Shown here in pieces: positions 6,997 through 14,830 of a DNA stretch of 15,369 nucleotides. Under the pieces are notes generated by a model. The model saw only the letters and a program-made list of their open reading frames with translations. It was not told the DNA's origin and made no database searches. This stretch comes from an uncultured Streptococcus sp. (GTDB taxonomy: Bacteria; Bacillota; Bacilli; Lactobacillales; Streptococcaceae), in assembly GCA_902470035.1 (NCBI GenBank), contig CABREZ010000028.1:1-15369 (forward strand). The letters run 5' to 3'. A program made the translations under genes and the position numbers. Positions within the stretch are counted from its first letter, which is position 1. Every line of letters begins with the position of its first letter.

Positions 6997-8298
6997 ATGC
7001 ATACTGCACGAGGGTTGGCCTTATCTATCTTAGGAGAGATTTTCCAGGACGGTGCTTTTTCAAATATTGCCCTCAAAAAATCCTTGGGTAAGGCGACCTT
7101 ATCAGAAGTGGATAAAAGTCTAGTAACTGAAATCGTCTATGGGACAGTTTCACGCAAATTGACCTTGGAATGGTATCTATCGCACTTTGTCGCTGATCGG
7201 GACCAGGTAGATCCATGGATCTATCATCTTTTATTGATGAGCCTCTATCAGTTCGTCTATTTGGAGAAGGTTCCTCCCCATGCTGTTGTCCATGAAGCAG
7301 TAGAGCTTGCCAAGCAACGGAAGAAGGGAAGCGAAAAATATGTCAATGCTCTCTTACGGAAAATACTACGAGAGGGGCTTCCATCCATTGACCGGATTAA
7401 ACGAGTCAACAAACGACTTTCGATCCGTTATTCCCTTCCGGTTTGGTTGGTGAAAAAGTTGCTTGATGAGTATGGCGAAAAGCGGGCCATTGCGATTTTT
7501 GAGAGCCTCTATGTTCGCAACAAGGCCAGTGTTCGAGTTGTCGACCTGGACCAAAAAGAAGAGATCAAGGAGCAATTGCAGGCCTCTGATTCACTTTTGG
7601 CCTCAACTGCTCTTGTAAAGGAGAATGGCTATTTTGCGGGCTCTGATTATTTCAAACAAGGAAAACTGACCATTCAAGATGAAACCAGTCAATTGGTAGC
7701 TCCAGCTTTAGAAGTTCAACCTTCGGATCAGGTCTTGGATGCCTGTGCAGCTCCCGGTGGCAAGACCACTCATCTAGCTTCTTATCTAGTCGATGGGAAG
7801 ATCACAGCCTTGGACTTGTACGATCATAAGCTCCAATTGATCCAGGAAAACGCTGAGCGTCTAGGGGTAGCAAATAAAATCCAGACAAAAAAACTGGATG
7901 CCAGCAAGGTATTTGAAGCTTTTGGTGCGGAGGCTTTTGATAAAATCTTGGTAGACGCCCCTTGCTCTGGGATTGGTTTGATCCGTCGTAAGCCAGATAT
8001 CAAGTACAATAAAGACAATGCTGACTTTGCATCTCTGCAGGCGATTCAATTGGAAATATTGGATGGAGTTTGTCAAAGTGTGCGGAAAGATGGTATAATA
8101 GTCTATAGTACATGCACAATTATAGGAGAAGAGAATTTTGATGTGGTTGACCAGTTTTTAGAAACCCATCCAAATTTTGAACTCGTGCCAATAGATCATG
8201 AACGAAAAGATATTCTGAAAGATGGTTGTATTTTAATTACACCAGAATTGTATGGAAGCGATGGTTTCTTTATTAGTCGTTTTCGAAGAATATCGTAA
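6997..8298 (+). CDS. rsmB: 16S rRNA (cytosine-967-C5)-methyltransferase RsmB
   Basis: RsmB (Sun/Fmu) uses S-adenosylmethionine to make m5C967 in 16S rRNA. An N-terminal NusB-like RNA-binding domain (about 1-130, TARGLALSILGEIF and HAVVHEAVELAK) leads to the methyltransferase domain. The SAM motif is D248-ACAAPGGK256. The two catalytic cysteines are C323 in DAPCSGIG and C373 in YSTCTI. From ATG 6997 the product is 433 residues, starting MHTARGLAL as related proteins do. A GTG at 6976 and a TTG at 6985 are in frame and would overlap fmt; AGTAGGTG (6971-6978) could serve those, so the start is not certain. The last 200 nt are AT-rich with ATA codons and contain a promoter-like site. Confidence 0.94.
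   Translation: MHTARGLALSILGEIFQDGAFSNIALKKSLGKATLSEVDKSLVTEIVYGTVSRKLTLEWYLSHFVADRDQVDPWIYHLLLMSLYQFVYLEKVPPHAVVHEAVELAKQRKKGSEKYVNALLRKILREGLPSIDRIKRVNKRLSIRYSLPVWLVKKLLDEYGEKRAIAIFESLYVRNKASVRVVDLDQKEEIKEQLQASDSLLASTALVKENGYFAGSDYFKQGKLTIQDETSQLVAPALEVQPSDQVLDACAAPGGKTTHLASYLVDGKITALDLYDHKLQLIQENAERLGVANKIQTKKLDASKVFEAFGAEAFDKILVDAPCSGIGLIRRKPDIKYNKDNADFASLQAIQLEILDGVCQSVRKDGIIVYSTCTIIGEENFDVVDQFLETHPNFELVPIDHERKDILKDGCILITPELYGSDGFFISRFRRIS
8070..8099 (+). promoter_or_regulatory. Promoter inside the 3' end of rsmB, upstream of stp-stkP
   Basis: TTGTCA (8070-8075; 5 of 6 to consensus), an 18-nt spacer and a perfect TATAAT (8094-8099) with extended TG (8091-8092) lie in the rsmB reading frame. 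Predicted initiation near 8106 would give a leader of about 215 nt before the stp ATG. It would let the phosphatase and kinase be expressed independently of the gmk promoter. Confidence 0.6.
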
Positions 8299-8319
8299 TC
8301 TCAGGAGGATACGGACAGT

Positions 8320-9060
8320 ATGGAAATTTCTATCTTAACCGATGTAGGTCAAAGACGGACAAATAACCAAGACTATGCAAATCAATATATAAATAAAGCG
8401 GGGAAATCCATGATTTTTCTAGCTGACGGGATGGGAGGACATCGTGCTGGTAATATTGCTAGCGAGATGGCTGTAACTGATCTTGGCGCTGCTTGGGTAG
8501 CGACTGAAATCAGCACCATTAACGAAGTAAGAGAGTGGTTTGCTGAGAATTTGGAAAAAGAAAACCAGCAGATCCATCGCATTGGTCAAGATGAAGAACA
8601 TAAAGGAATGGGAACAACTCTGGAAGCTGTTGCCATTATCGATGACCAAGTCTTATTTGCGCATGTAGGAGATTCCCGAATTGGACTCGTGCGTAATGGG
8701 GAATACCATCAAATGACCAGTGACCATTCTTTAGTAAACGCCTTGCTCAAAGCTGGACAGATTACGGAAGAAGAGGCAGCTCATCATCCACAACGCAATA
8801 TCATCACCCAATCCATCGGACAAAAGGATGAACTGCAACCGGACTTTGGTATGGTTACAGTTGAAGCGGGAGATTTCATTGTTATCAATAGTGATGGATT
8901 AACCAATATGATCTCTGGCGATGAAATCCGTGATATTGTTATCAGCGATTTATCGGTTGAAGAAAAGGCAAGAACCTTGATTCGCTTTGCGAATAATGCT
9001 GGCGGTTTGGACAATATTACAGTTGTACTGATTCGCTTTGCTGAGGAGGATGTGGCATGA
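8320..9060 (+). CDS. phpP: PP2C-type Ser/Thr phosphatase (PhpP/Stp1/PppL)
   Basis: This metal-dependent phosphatase reverses phosphorylation by the PASTA kinase encoded next to it. The 246-residue protein is essentially one PP2C domain. Acidic metal ligands appear at D18 (RTNNQD), D36 (LADGMGGH), D192 (NSDGLTN) and D231 (GGLDNITVV), and the HVGDSRIGL strand motif is present. There is no signal peptide or membrane helix, so it is cytoplasmic. AGGAGGA (8303-8309) precedes the ATG. Its stop overlaps the kinase start by 4 nt (ATGA), which suggests coupled translation and a fixed kinase/phosphatase ratio. A promoter inside rsmB probably contributes to expression. Confidence 0.96.
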   Translation: MEISILTDVGQRRTNNQDYANQYINKAGKSMIFLADGMGGHRAGNIASEMAVTDLGAAWVATEISTINEVREWFAENLEKENQQIHRIGQDEEHKGMGTTLEAVAIIDDQVLFAHVGDSRIGLVRNGEYHQMTSDHSLVNALLKAGQITEEEAAHHPQRNIITQSIGQKDELQPDFGMVTVEAGDFIVINSDGLTNMISGDEIRDIVISDLSVEEKARTLIRFANNAGGLDNITVVLIRFAEEDVA

Positions 9061-10928
9061 TTCAAATCGGCAAAATTTTTGCCGGACGATATAAGATAAT
9101 CCGTCAAATCGGGCGTGGAGGGATGGCAGACGTCTATCTCGCTCGGGATTTAATCTTAGATGGTGAAGAAGTTGCAGTTAAAGTACTGAGGACCAATTAC
9201 CAAACAGATCCAATTGCAGTTGCTCGCTTCCAACGAGAGGCTAAAGCGATGGCAGATTTGGATCATCCAAATATCGTTCGGATCACGGATATCGGCGAAG
9301 AGGATGGCCAACAATACTTGGCGATGGAATATGTCGCTGGTTTGGACTTGAAACGCTATATCAAAGAAAATGCTCCTCTCTCAAATGAAGAAGCTGTTCG
9401 CTTGATGGGGCAAATCCTCCTTGCGATGCGCTTGGCGCACACGCAAGGTATTATTCACCGTGATTTGAAACCTCAAAATGTCCTTTTAACATCGGACGGA
9501 AATGCCAAGGTTTCTGACTTTGGGATTGCGGTAGCCTTTGCTGAAACGAGTCTCACCCAGACCAACTCTATGTTGGGTTCGGTTCATTATTTATCACCAG
9601 AGCAAGCCAGAGGATCGAAAGCTTCTATTCAAAGTGATATCTATGCAATGGGGATTATTTTCTACGAAATGCTGACGGGTCATATCCCTTATGATGGGGA
9701 TAGTGCAGTGACCATTGCGTTGCAACATTTCCAAAAACCACTGCCGTCCATCATCGAAGAGAACAAAAATGTTCCGCAGGCCTTGGAAAATGTGGTGATT
9801 AAGGCCACAGCAAAGAAACTATCCGATCGCTATAAGTCGGTAGCTGAAATGTATGTCGACTTGTCAAGTTGCCTATCTTATGAACGTCGTAACGAGAAAA
9901 AATTAGTCTTTGATGACGCTTCAAAAGCGGATACCAAGACCTTACCAAAGGTGAACGTGGTTCCAAAACCGGCTCCACTTCCAACATCAGATACTCGTCC
10001 TACAGTTCATGAGGACTTGCCAGTGGCTTCAGAGGATAGAACAGCTCCAGTTTCTCCAAAAAATAAGCCACGTCGTCGTTTGCGGACGCGCTACAAGGTC
10101 TTGTTTGTAGCCATAGCTTTGGTACTAGCTGCCTTTGCCTTTCTTCTTTATATGAGTCCAGCCAACAAAACAGTTCCGGATGTATCTGGAAAAACGGTAG
10201 CAGAAGCTCGGGCTATCATTGAAGATCAGGAACTTCAAGTTGGAGACGAAAAAGAAGAATACAGTGATTCGGTACTGGAGGGCTATGTGATCCGTACCAA
10301 TCCAAATGCAGGAGCTCAGAAAAAGGAAAATAGCAAGGTTGATTTGGTTGTCTCGAAAGGACCAAGCACCTTTGATATGCCGGACTATACTGGTATGTCT
10401 AGAGAAGATGCGGAAAACGACCTAAAAACCACCTATAAGCTTTCTAGCAAGCTCATTTCGATTGAAGAAGTCGAGACCAATGAAGTGGAACCAGGAATCG
10501 TTATGGAGCAATCTCCTGCTGCTGGTCAAAAATATGATTTGACTTCTAATACGAAAGTTGTTCTGAAAGTATCGAAGGAAAGTAATTCTATCGAGTTACC
10601 AAGTTATGTCGGTTCTGATTATGAGTTTGCTGTCTCTAATCTCGTTCAGATCTACGGGGTGAAGGAAGCAAATATTGAACGGAAGACCACATCGCATCTT
10701 CCGGCTGGTGTAGAAGTCCTACCAGGTCAAATTGTGAGTCAGACTCCAGAAGCTCAATCGAGCATCGATATTAAAAAGACTCGCATTGTCTTGACTGTAT
10801 ACGAACCGAAGACGGAACCATCAAGTAGCACGAAAGCTTCAAGCAGTTCATCAGAAAGTTCAAGCTCTACAACAGTGGAATCCCATTCCAATACGGAGCC
10901 TTCGGCTTCTACTGAACCAGAATCTTAA
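9057..10928 (+). CDS. stkP: Membrane Ser/Thr protein kinase with PASTA repeats (StkP/PknB)
   Basis: This kinase senses muropeptides or cell-wall state and phosphorylates division and wall-synthesis proteins. The kinase domain (about 12-275) has the glycine loop IGRGGMADVY (18-27), K42 in VAVKVL, HRD136LKPQN and D154FG. The activation loop holds TSLTQTNS (164-171), with T167 and T169 at the positions I recall as autophosphorylated in pneumococcal StkP. A Pro/Lys-rich juxtamembrane region (about 280-345) leads to one membrane helix (about 348-366). Three extracellular PASTA repeats follow (about 373-438, 440-507, 511-583). Pneumococcal StkP has four; S. mutans PknB, as I recall, three. The last 40 residues (584-623) are low complexity, with 17 Ser and 6 Thr. 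GAGGAGG precedes the ATG. Confidence 0.96.
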   Translation: MIQIGKIFAGRYKIIRQIGRGGMADVYLARDLILDGEEVAVKVLRTNYQTDPIAVARFQREAKAMADLDHPNIVRITDIGEEDGQQYLAMEYVAGLDLKRYIKENAPLSNEEAVRLMGQILLAMRLAHTQGIIHRDLKPQNVLLTSDGNAKVSDFGIAVAFAETSLTQTNSMLGSVHYLSPEQARGSKASIQSDIYAMGIIFYEMLTGHIPYDGDSAVTIALQHFQKPLPSIIEENKNVPQALENVVIKATAKKLSDRYKSVAEMYVDLSSCLSYERRNEKKLVFDDASKADTKTLPKVNVVPKPAPLPTSDTRPTVHEDLPVASEDRTAPVSPKNKPRRRLRTRYKVLFVAIALVLAAFAFLLYMSPANKTVPDVSGKTVAEARAIIEDQELQVGDEKEEYSDSVLEGYVIRTNPNAGAQKKENSKVDLVVSKGPSTFDMPDYTGMSREDAENDLKTTYKLSSKLISIEEVETNEVEPGIVMEQSPAAGQKYDLTSNTKVVLKVSKESNSIELPSYVGSDYEFAVSNLVQIYGVKEANIERKTTSHLPAGVEVLPGQIVSQTPEAQSSIDIKKTRIVLTVYEPKTEPSSSTKASSSSSESSSSTTVESHSNTEPSASTEPES

Positions 10929-10943
10929 TATGATGACCTTATA

Positions 10944-10972
10944 AACCCAGACCCAATCGGTCTGGTTTTTTT
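10944..10972 (+). terminator. Intrinsic terminator after stkP
   Basis: CCAGACC (10947-10953) pairs perfectly with GGTCTGG (10959-10965) across a 5-nt loop, followed by seven T. It begins about 16 nt after the stkP stop and separates the kinase operon from liaFSR. Some read-through is possible. Confidence 0.85.
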
Positions 10973-10991
10973 AGTAAAGAGAGAGTTGGAA

Positions 10992-11039
10992 CGAATCCTT
11001 CTAGAGGCGGAAGCGAATCCCATAGAATTTTGATAAAAT
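10992..11039 (+). promoter_or_regulatory. liaF promoter with upstream direct repeat
   Basis: TAAAAT (11034-11039) with an extended TG (11031-11032) is a plausible -10. The -35 position (about 11011-11016, AAGCGA) does not match consensus. CGAATCC occurs twice, at 10992-10998 and 11014-11020, 22 bp apart (about two helical turns). The second copy overlaps the -35 position. This layout would suit an activator, LiaR being the obvious candidate, but I cannot match it with confidence to a published LiaR site. Confidence 0.5.
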
Positions 11040-11058
11040 AGAATGGAGAGGTTCAATT

Positions 11059-11754
11059 ATGTGGAAGATTCAATTGTTTGTGTTTGTTGAAGCTTTGTTA
11101 CTCACCATGGCTGCAATCACTATTTTGGCGGGAAATATATCTCGTATCGTCCTAATCGTGGTTCTGTGCTTGCTTCTATTGTATTATTACATTGGAAAAC
11201 AGCGGAGCAATTTTCTTTTAGTGGCATCCAGCATCCTGCTGTTTTTTATTGTCATGTTAAATCCTTATGTCATCGCTGCACTTTTGTTTGCCGTAGTCTA
11301 TGCCATGCTGGTGGCTTATCCCTATTTTTACCGTGAAAACGAAGAAGTGAAGATAGATTATGAGGAAGATGTAGAAATCCGACAAGAGAAAACGCCTTGG
11401 ATTGGGGATTTACATCATTTTTCAAAGGTAAACTGCCATTTTCGTGATTTGACGATTACACGTTTATTCGGGAAGGATACGATCCACTTAGACGAAGTGA
11501 TTGTAGTGAATCATGACAATGTCATCATCATGAGAAAGATGTTTGGTAATACGAAGATTATTTTGCCAGTGGATGTGGAGCTGAGCTTGCAGGTGAATAC
11601 CTTATATGGAGAATTGCGACTCTTCTCTCAAAAACCTAGGAAATTGAGAAATGAGACAGTAAGCATGGAGACCCCAAATTATCGAAGTTCCCATCGAACA
11701 GTGAAGCTTGTTATTGCGGGGATTGTAGGAGATGTGGAGGTCGTCAGAGGATGA
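11059..11754 (+). CDS. liaF: Cell-wall stress response membrane protein LiaF
   Basis: LiaF is the membrane partner that holds the LiaS kinase off in the absence of envelope stress. The N-terminal part (about 1-90) consists almost entirely of hydrophobic segments, probably four helices (about 4-25, 27-46, 50-66, 69-88). The rest (about 100-231) is the soluble LiaF C-terminal domain, with the conserved stretch from WIGDLHHFSK to the VVRG end. The 231-residue length fits streptococcal LiaF. GGAGAGG (11045-11051) precedes the ATG. The last 4 nt overlap the liaS start (ATGA). Identity rests on the protein's layout and on its place before liaS and liaR. Confidence 0.93.
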   Translation: MWKIQLFVFVEALLLTMAAITILAGNISRIVLIVVLCLLLLYYYIGKQRSNFLLVASSILLFFIVMLNPYVIAALLFAVVYAMLVAYPYFYRENEEVKIDYEEDVEIRQEKTPWIGDLHHFSKVNCHFRDLTITRLFGKDTIHLDEVIVVNHDNVIIMRKMFGNTKIILPVDVELSLQVNTLYGELRLFSQKPRKLRNETVSMETPNYRSSHRTVKLVIAGIVGDVEVVRG

Positions 11755-12770
11755 AACGAACAGACTATCTTTTAATCTTCCTTTATACGGTCTTAATTCT
11801 AGCTGTAATTATCCATTCGATCTTTGGTCTCTTTGACTTTCAGTGGACCTATCTACTGGAAGATTTATCAAAACTTCGTGCCTTTCTGTTTATCGGCTTT
11901 GGTTTGACGGTTGCTTTGACTATATTGATGATTCTATTGATTAAATTGATTCAATTTACAATTATGAACACCGTTCAAAAAAACCTGAGAAACTTGCTCG
12001 AAGGCAAGAAGCTAAAACTCGGAGAAAACAAAGAGATTAATGAAGAGTTTCAACGCTTGGATCGCAAGCTCAAACGCCTGACAGAAAATTTGCAACGTAC
12101 AGAAAATCGAGTCATGCAAAATGAAGAAGAGATTGTGGAAAGAGAACGCAGGCGAATTGCTCGAGATCTCCATGATACGGTGAGCCAAGAATTATTTGCA
12201 GCTAATATGATTTTATCCGGTGTAGCCAGTCAGGGTCAGGTTCTTCAACTGCCTAAAGTCGGGCAACAGTTGAAGGGAGTTACAGAAATTCTAAACACTG
12301 CTCAAAACGATTTGCGGATTCTCTTATTACACCTGCGGCCGACAGAATTAGAAGGTCGAAACTTGGTAGAAGGTCTCCAGGTGATTTTTAGAGAACTACA
12401 AGAAAAGAGTAATTTAGAAGTTCATTTTGAACACGATGTTCAAAGACTCCCTAAAACAATAGAAGAGCATATTTTCCGGATTGTGCAAGAAGTAGTGAGC
12501 AATGCATTGAAACATGCCCATGCGAAGCGCTTGGATGTTTATCTGTTGCAAACTGAGCAATCTCTCCATCTAAAATTAGCAGATGATGGAGTGGGGTTTG
12601 ATCCAGAATCTTTGGGTGAACTAAGTTATGGTATGAAAAATATTCAAGATCGAGTAGATGACATGGCAGGAAGAATTAAGGTTTTGACCAGTCCTAAAAA
12701 GGGAGTGGCCATTGATATTAAAGTGCCATTAGTAGAAGGAGAAGATGATGAAATTATTACTAGTAGATGA
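11751..12770 (+). CDS. liaS: Sensor histidine kinase LiaS
   Basis: LiaS is the intramembrane-sensing kinase of the LiaFSR system, activated by cell-envelope damage such as lipid II-binding antibiotics. The 339-residue protein has two membrane helices (about 5-27 and 43-67) joined by a short external loop, so it has no large sensor domain. A HAMP-like linker and coiled coil follow (about 70-130). The HisKA_3 dimerisation domain has the phospho-acceptor H141 in RRRIARDLHDTVSQELF. The HATPase domain shows NALKHAHA (N box) and DDGVGFD (G1 box). It overlaps liaF by 4 nt and liaR by about 23 nt, so all three subunits are translated from tightly linked frames. Confidence 0.95.
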   Translation: MKRTDYLLIFLYTVLILAVIIHSIFGLFDFQWTYLLEDLSKLRAFLFIGFGLTVALTILMILLIKLIQFTIMNTVQKNLRNLLEGKKLKLGENKEINEEFQRLDRKLKRLTENLQRTENRVMQNEEEIVERERRRIARDLHDTVSQELFAANMILSGVASQGQVLQLPKVGQQLKGVTEILNTAQNDLRILLLHLRPTELEGRNLVEGLQVIFRELQEKSNLEVHFEHDVQRLPKTIEEHIFRIVQEVVSNALKHAHAKRLDVYLLQTEQSLHLKLADDGVGFDPESLGELSYGMKNIQDRVDDMAGRIKVLTSPKKGVAIDIKVPLVEGEDDEIITSR

Positions 12771-13380
12771 TCATGAGATGGTCCGATTAGGATTGAAAAG
12801 CTATTTAAGTATGCAAGATAGGATTGATCAAGTCCTAGAGGCTAGCGATGGTCAAGAGGGGGTAGAGGTAGCCTTACAAGAACGACCAGATGTCATCATT
12901 ATGGATATTGTCATGCCACATATGACCGGGATTGAAGCGACACTCGCCATCCTGAAGGAGTGGTCAGATGCAAAAATATTGATCCTAACGTCTTATCTGG
13001 ACAATGAAAAAATCTACCCTGTCTTGGATGCGGGAGCCAAGGGATATATGCTCAAAACCTCTAGTGCAGAGGAAATTTTACGGGCCATTCGTAAGGTGGA
13101 ACAAGGAGAGTTGGCGATTGAGACAGAGGTCAGCCAAAAAGTTGAGTATCGAAAAAATCACGTGGAACTCCATGATGACTTGACCGCGCGTGAACGAGAT
13201 ATCTTAGCTTTGCTAACCAAGGGATATGAAAATCAACGGATAGCTGATGAATTATTCATTTCATTAAAGACGGTCAAGACGCACGTGTCGAATATTTTGT
13301 CAAAATTAGAAGTGAGCGATCGTACCCAAGCAGTAGTTTATGCCTTCCAACATCACTTGGTCTCTCAGGAAGATTTTTAG
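12748..13380 (+). CDS. liaR: Response regulator LiaR
   Basis: LiaR is a NarL/LuxR-family response regulator phosphorylated by LiaS. The receiver domain (about 1-120) begins MKLLLVDDHEMVRLG, with acidic pocket D7/D8 and phospho-acceptor D53 in IIMDIVMP. The switch Thr is in ILTSY and the conserved Lys is in GYMLKTSS. A LuxR-type helix-turn-helix (about 145-203) reads TARERDILALLTKGYENQRIADELFISLKTVKTHVSNIL. Tandem ATG codons lie at 12745 and 12748. I chose 12748 (210 residues) because AAGGAG (12736-12741) is better spaced and related proteins start MK. It is the last gene of liaFSR; no terminator follows, and a promoter for the next gene overlaps its end. Confidence 0.95.
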   Translation: MKLLLVDDHEMVRLGLKSYLSMQDRIDQVLEASDGQEGVEVALQERPDVIIMDIVMPHMTGIEATLAILKEWSDAKILILTSYLDNEKIYPVLDAGAKGYMLKTSSAEEILRAIRKVEQGELAIETEVSQKVEYRKNHVELHDDLTARERDILALLTKGYENQRIADELFISLKTVKTHVSNILSKLEVSDRTQAVVYAFQHHLVSQEDF

Positions 13381-13389
13381 TCAAAAACA

Positions 13390-13398
13390 TGCTATAAT
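13390..13398 (+). promoter_or_regulatory. Extended -10 promoter upstream of the HAD-cyclophilin gene
   Basis: TGCTATAAT (13390-13398) is a perfect -10 hexamer with extended TG, starting 9 nt past the liaR stop. The -35 position (about 13370-13375, AAGATT, inside the liaR end) is poor. The start would be near 13405, leaving about 19 nt of leader that still contains GGAG (13415-13418) before the ATG. It could supply basal expression of the last two genes in addition to read-through from liaFSR. Confidence 0.6.
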
Positions 13399-13423
13399 AG
13401 ACAGCATACTGAATGGAGACAAC

Positions 13424-14830
13424 ATGGATGCAAAAACACGCTACAAAGCGAAAAAGATAAAAATAGTATTTTTTGATATTGACGATACCTTACGAAATGT
13501 TGAGACCGGCTATGTTCCAGCTTCAGTCACCAGAGTGTTTTCAAAATTACGAGAAAAAGGAATTTACACAGCCATTGCCAGTGGTCGAGGGATTTTTGGA
13601 GTGCCAGAAGAAATCAAGGCTCTCCAACCTGATTTCTACGTCACTCTGAATGGTTCTTACGTGATTGATCGTAAGGAGAATGTCATTTATGAAGAAAGGG
13701 TACCAAATCCACTTGTTCAGAACTTTATTGCATGGGCCAAGCAGGTAGGGATTCATTATGGTTTGGTTGGGAGTCATCAAGCAGCTCTTTCAGCTCGGAC
13801 AGAAGAAATGAGCCGGGCCATTGATCCCATCTATCCAAATTTACCAGTAGATCCTGACTTTGCTACCAAGCATCCCATTTATCAAATGTGGACCTTCGAG
13901 ACTGGTAAAACATTCGATGCTCTCCCAGAAGCTTTAGGGCAGGAATTGCGTTTGGTTCGATGGCACCCTATCTCATCAGATGTTGTCTTGGATCAGCAAT
14001 CCAAAGCTCACGGTGTCTCAAAAGTAGTCGAAAAACTGGGTCTCAAACCAGAAAATGTCTTAACGTTTGGGGATGGATTGAATGACATAGAATTATTTGA
14101 CTATGCTGGTTTAGCGATTGCCATGGGAAACGCCCAAGATGCATTAAAAGCTAAAGCAGATTATGTCACAAAAACCTTAGAAGAAGATGGCATTTTACAT
14201 GCCTTAGAGGAGTTAAAAATGGTTGAAAAAGAATTGCATTTACCACAAACAAAAATGGATCAAGAAACAGGACCAATTGCGACGATTCGTACCAACTATG
14301 GAAATATGAAGATTCGTCTCTTTCCTGATCAAGCACCAAAAACAGTAGCAAACTTTATTGCGCTTGCAAAAGATGGCTACTACAACGGAGTGATTTTCCA
14401 TCGCATCATTAAAGATTTCATGATCCAAGGTGGGGATCCAACTGGAACAGGTATGGGTGGTGAATCCATCTATGGAGAGTCTTTTGAAGATGAATTCTCA
14501 GAAGAATTGTACAATATCCGTGGTGCACTTTCTATGGCCAATGCTGGACCAAATACCAACGGCAGTCAATTCTTCATTGTTCAAAACCAACACCTTCCTT
14601 ATTCTAAAAAGGAAATTGCCCGTGGTGGTTGGCCTGAAGCTATTGCAGAAATTTATGCAGAAGAAGGAGGGACACCTCATTTGGACCGTCGTCACACAGT
14701 GTTCGGTCAGTTGATGGATGAAGCTTCTTATCAAGTATTGGATACAATTGCGGCAGTAGAGACAGGTGCCATGGACAAACCCAAAGAAGATGTGGTCATG
14801 GAATCAATTGACATTGAGGGAGAGGCATGA
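13424..14830 (+). CDS. Bifunctional Cof-type HAD phosphatase / cyclophilin peptidyl-prolyl isomerase
   Basis: Two enzymes are fused in one 468-residue chain with no membrane segment. Residues about 10-265 are a Cof/HAD-IIB phosphatase: D18-I-D20-D-T-L is the nucleophile motif and G-D217-G-L-N-D221 the metal-binding motif. After a linker (about 266-280), residues about 281-468 are a cyclophilin, with FH326R327IIKDFMIQGGDPTGTGMGG (R327 the expected catalytic Arg), NGSQFFIVQ and HTVFGQL. An extra segment of roughly 25 residues, GGWPEAIAEIYAEEGG, interrupts the cyclophilin C-terminal part. The frame is open back to 13340, but ATG 13424 has GGAG and the promoter in place. S. mutans has a ppiB-named gene after liaR. 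Substrates are unknown. It overlaps the next gene by 4 nt. Confidence 0.93.
   Translation: MDAKTRYKAKKIKIVFFDIDDTLRNVETGYVPASVTRVFSKLREKGIYTAIASGRGIFGVPEEIKALQPDFYVTLNGSYVIDRKENVIYEERVPNPLVQNFIAWAKQVGIHYGLVGSHQAALSARTEEMSRAIDPIYPNLPVDPDFATKHPIYQMWTFETGKTFDALPEALGQELRLVRWHPISSDVVLDQQSKAHGVSKVVEKLGLKPENVLTFGDGLNDIELFDYAGLAIAMGNAQDALKAKADYVTKTLEEDGILHALEELKMVEKELHLPQTKMDQETGPIATIRTNYGNMKIRLFPDQAPKTVANFIALAKDGYYNGVIFHRIIKDFMIQGGDPTGTGMGGESIYGESFEDEFSEELYNIRGALSMANAGPNTNGSQFFIVQNQHLPYSKKEIARGGWPEAIAEIYAEEGGTPHLDRRHTVFGQLMDEASYQVLDTIAAVETGAMDKPKEDVVMESIDIEGEA

Noticed and set aside
14430..14714. 94-codon + strand frame within the cyclophilin domain
   Set aside because: It is an out-of-frame shadow of a clearly conserved cyclophilin sequence.
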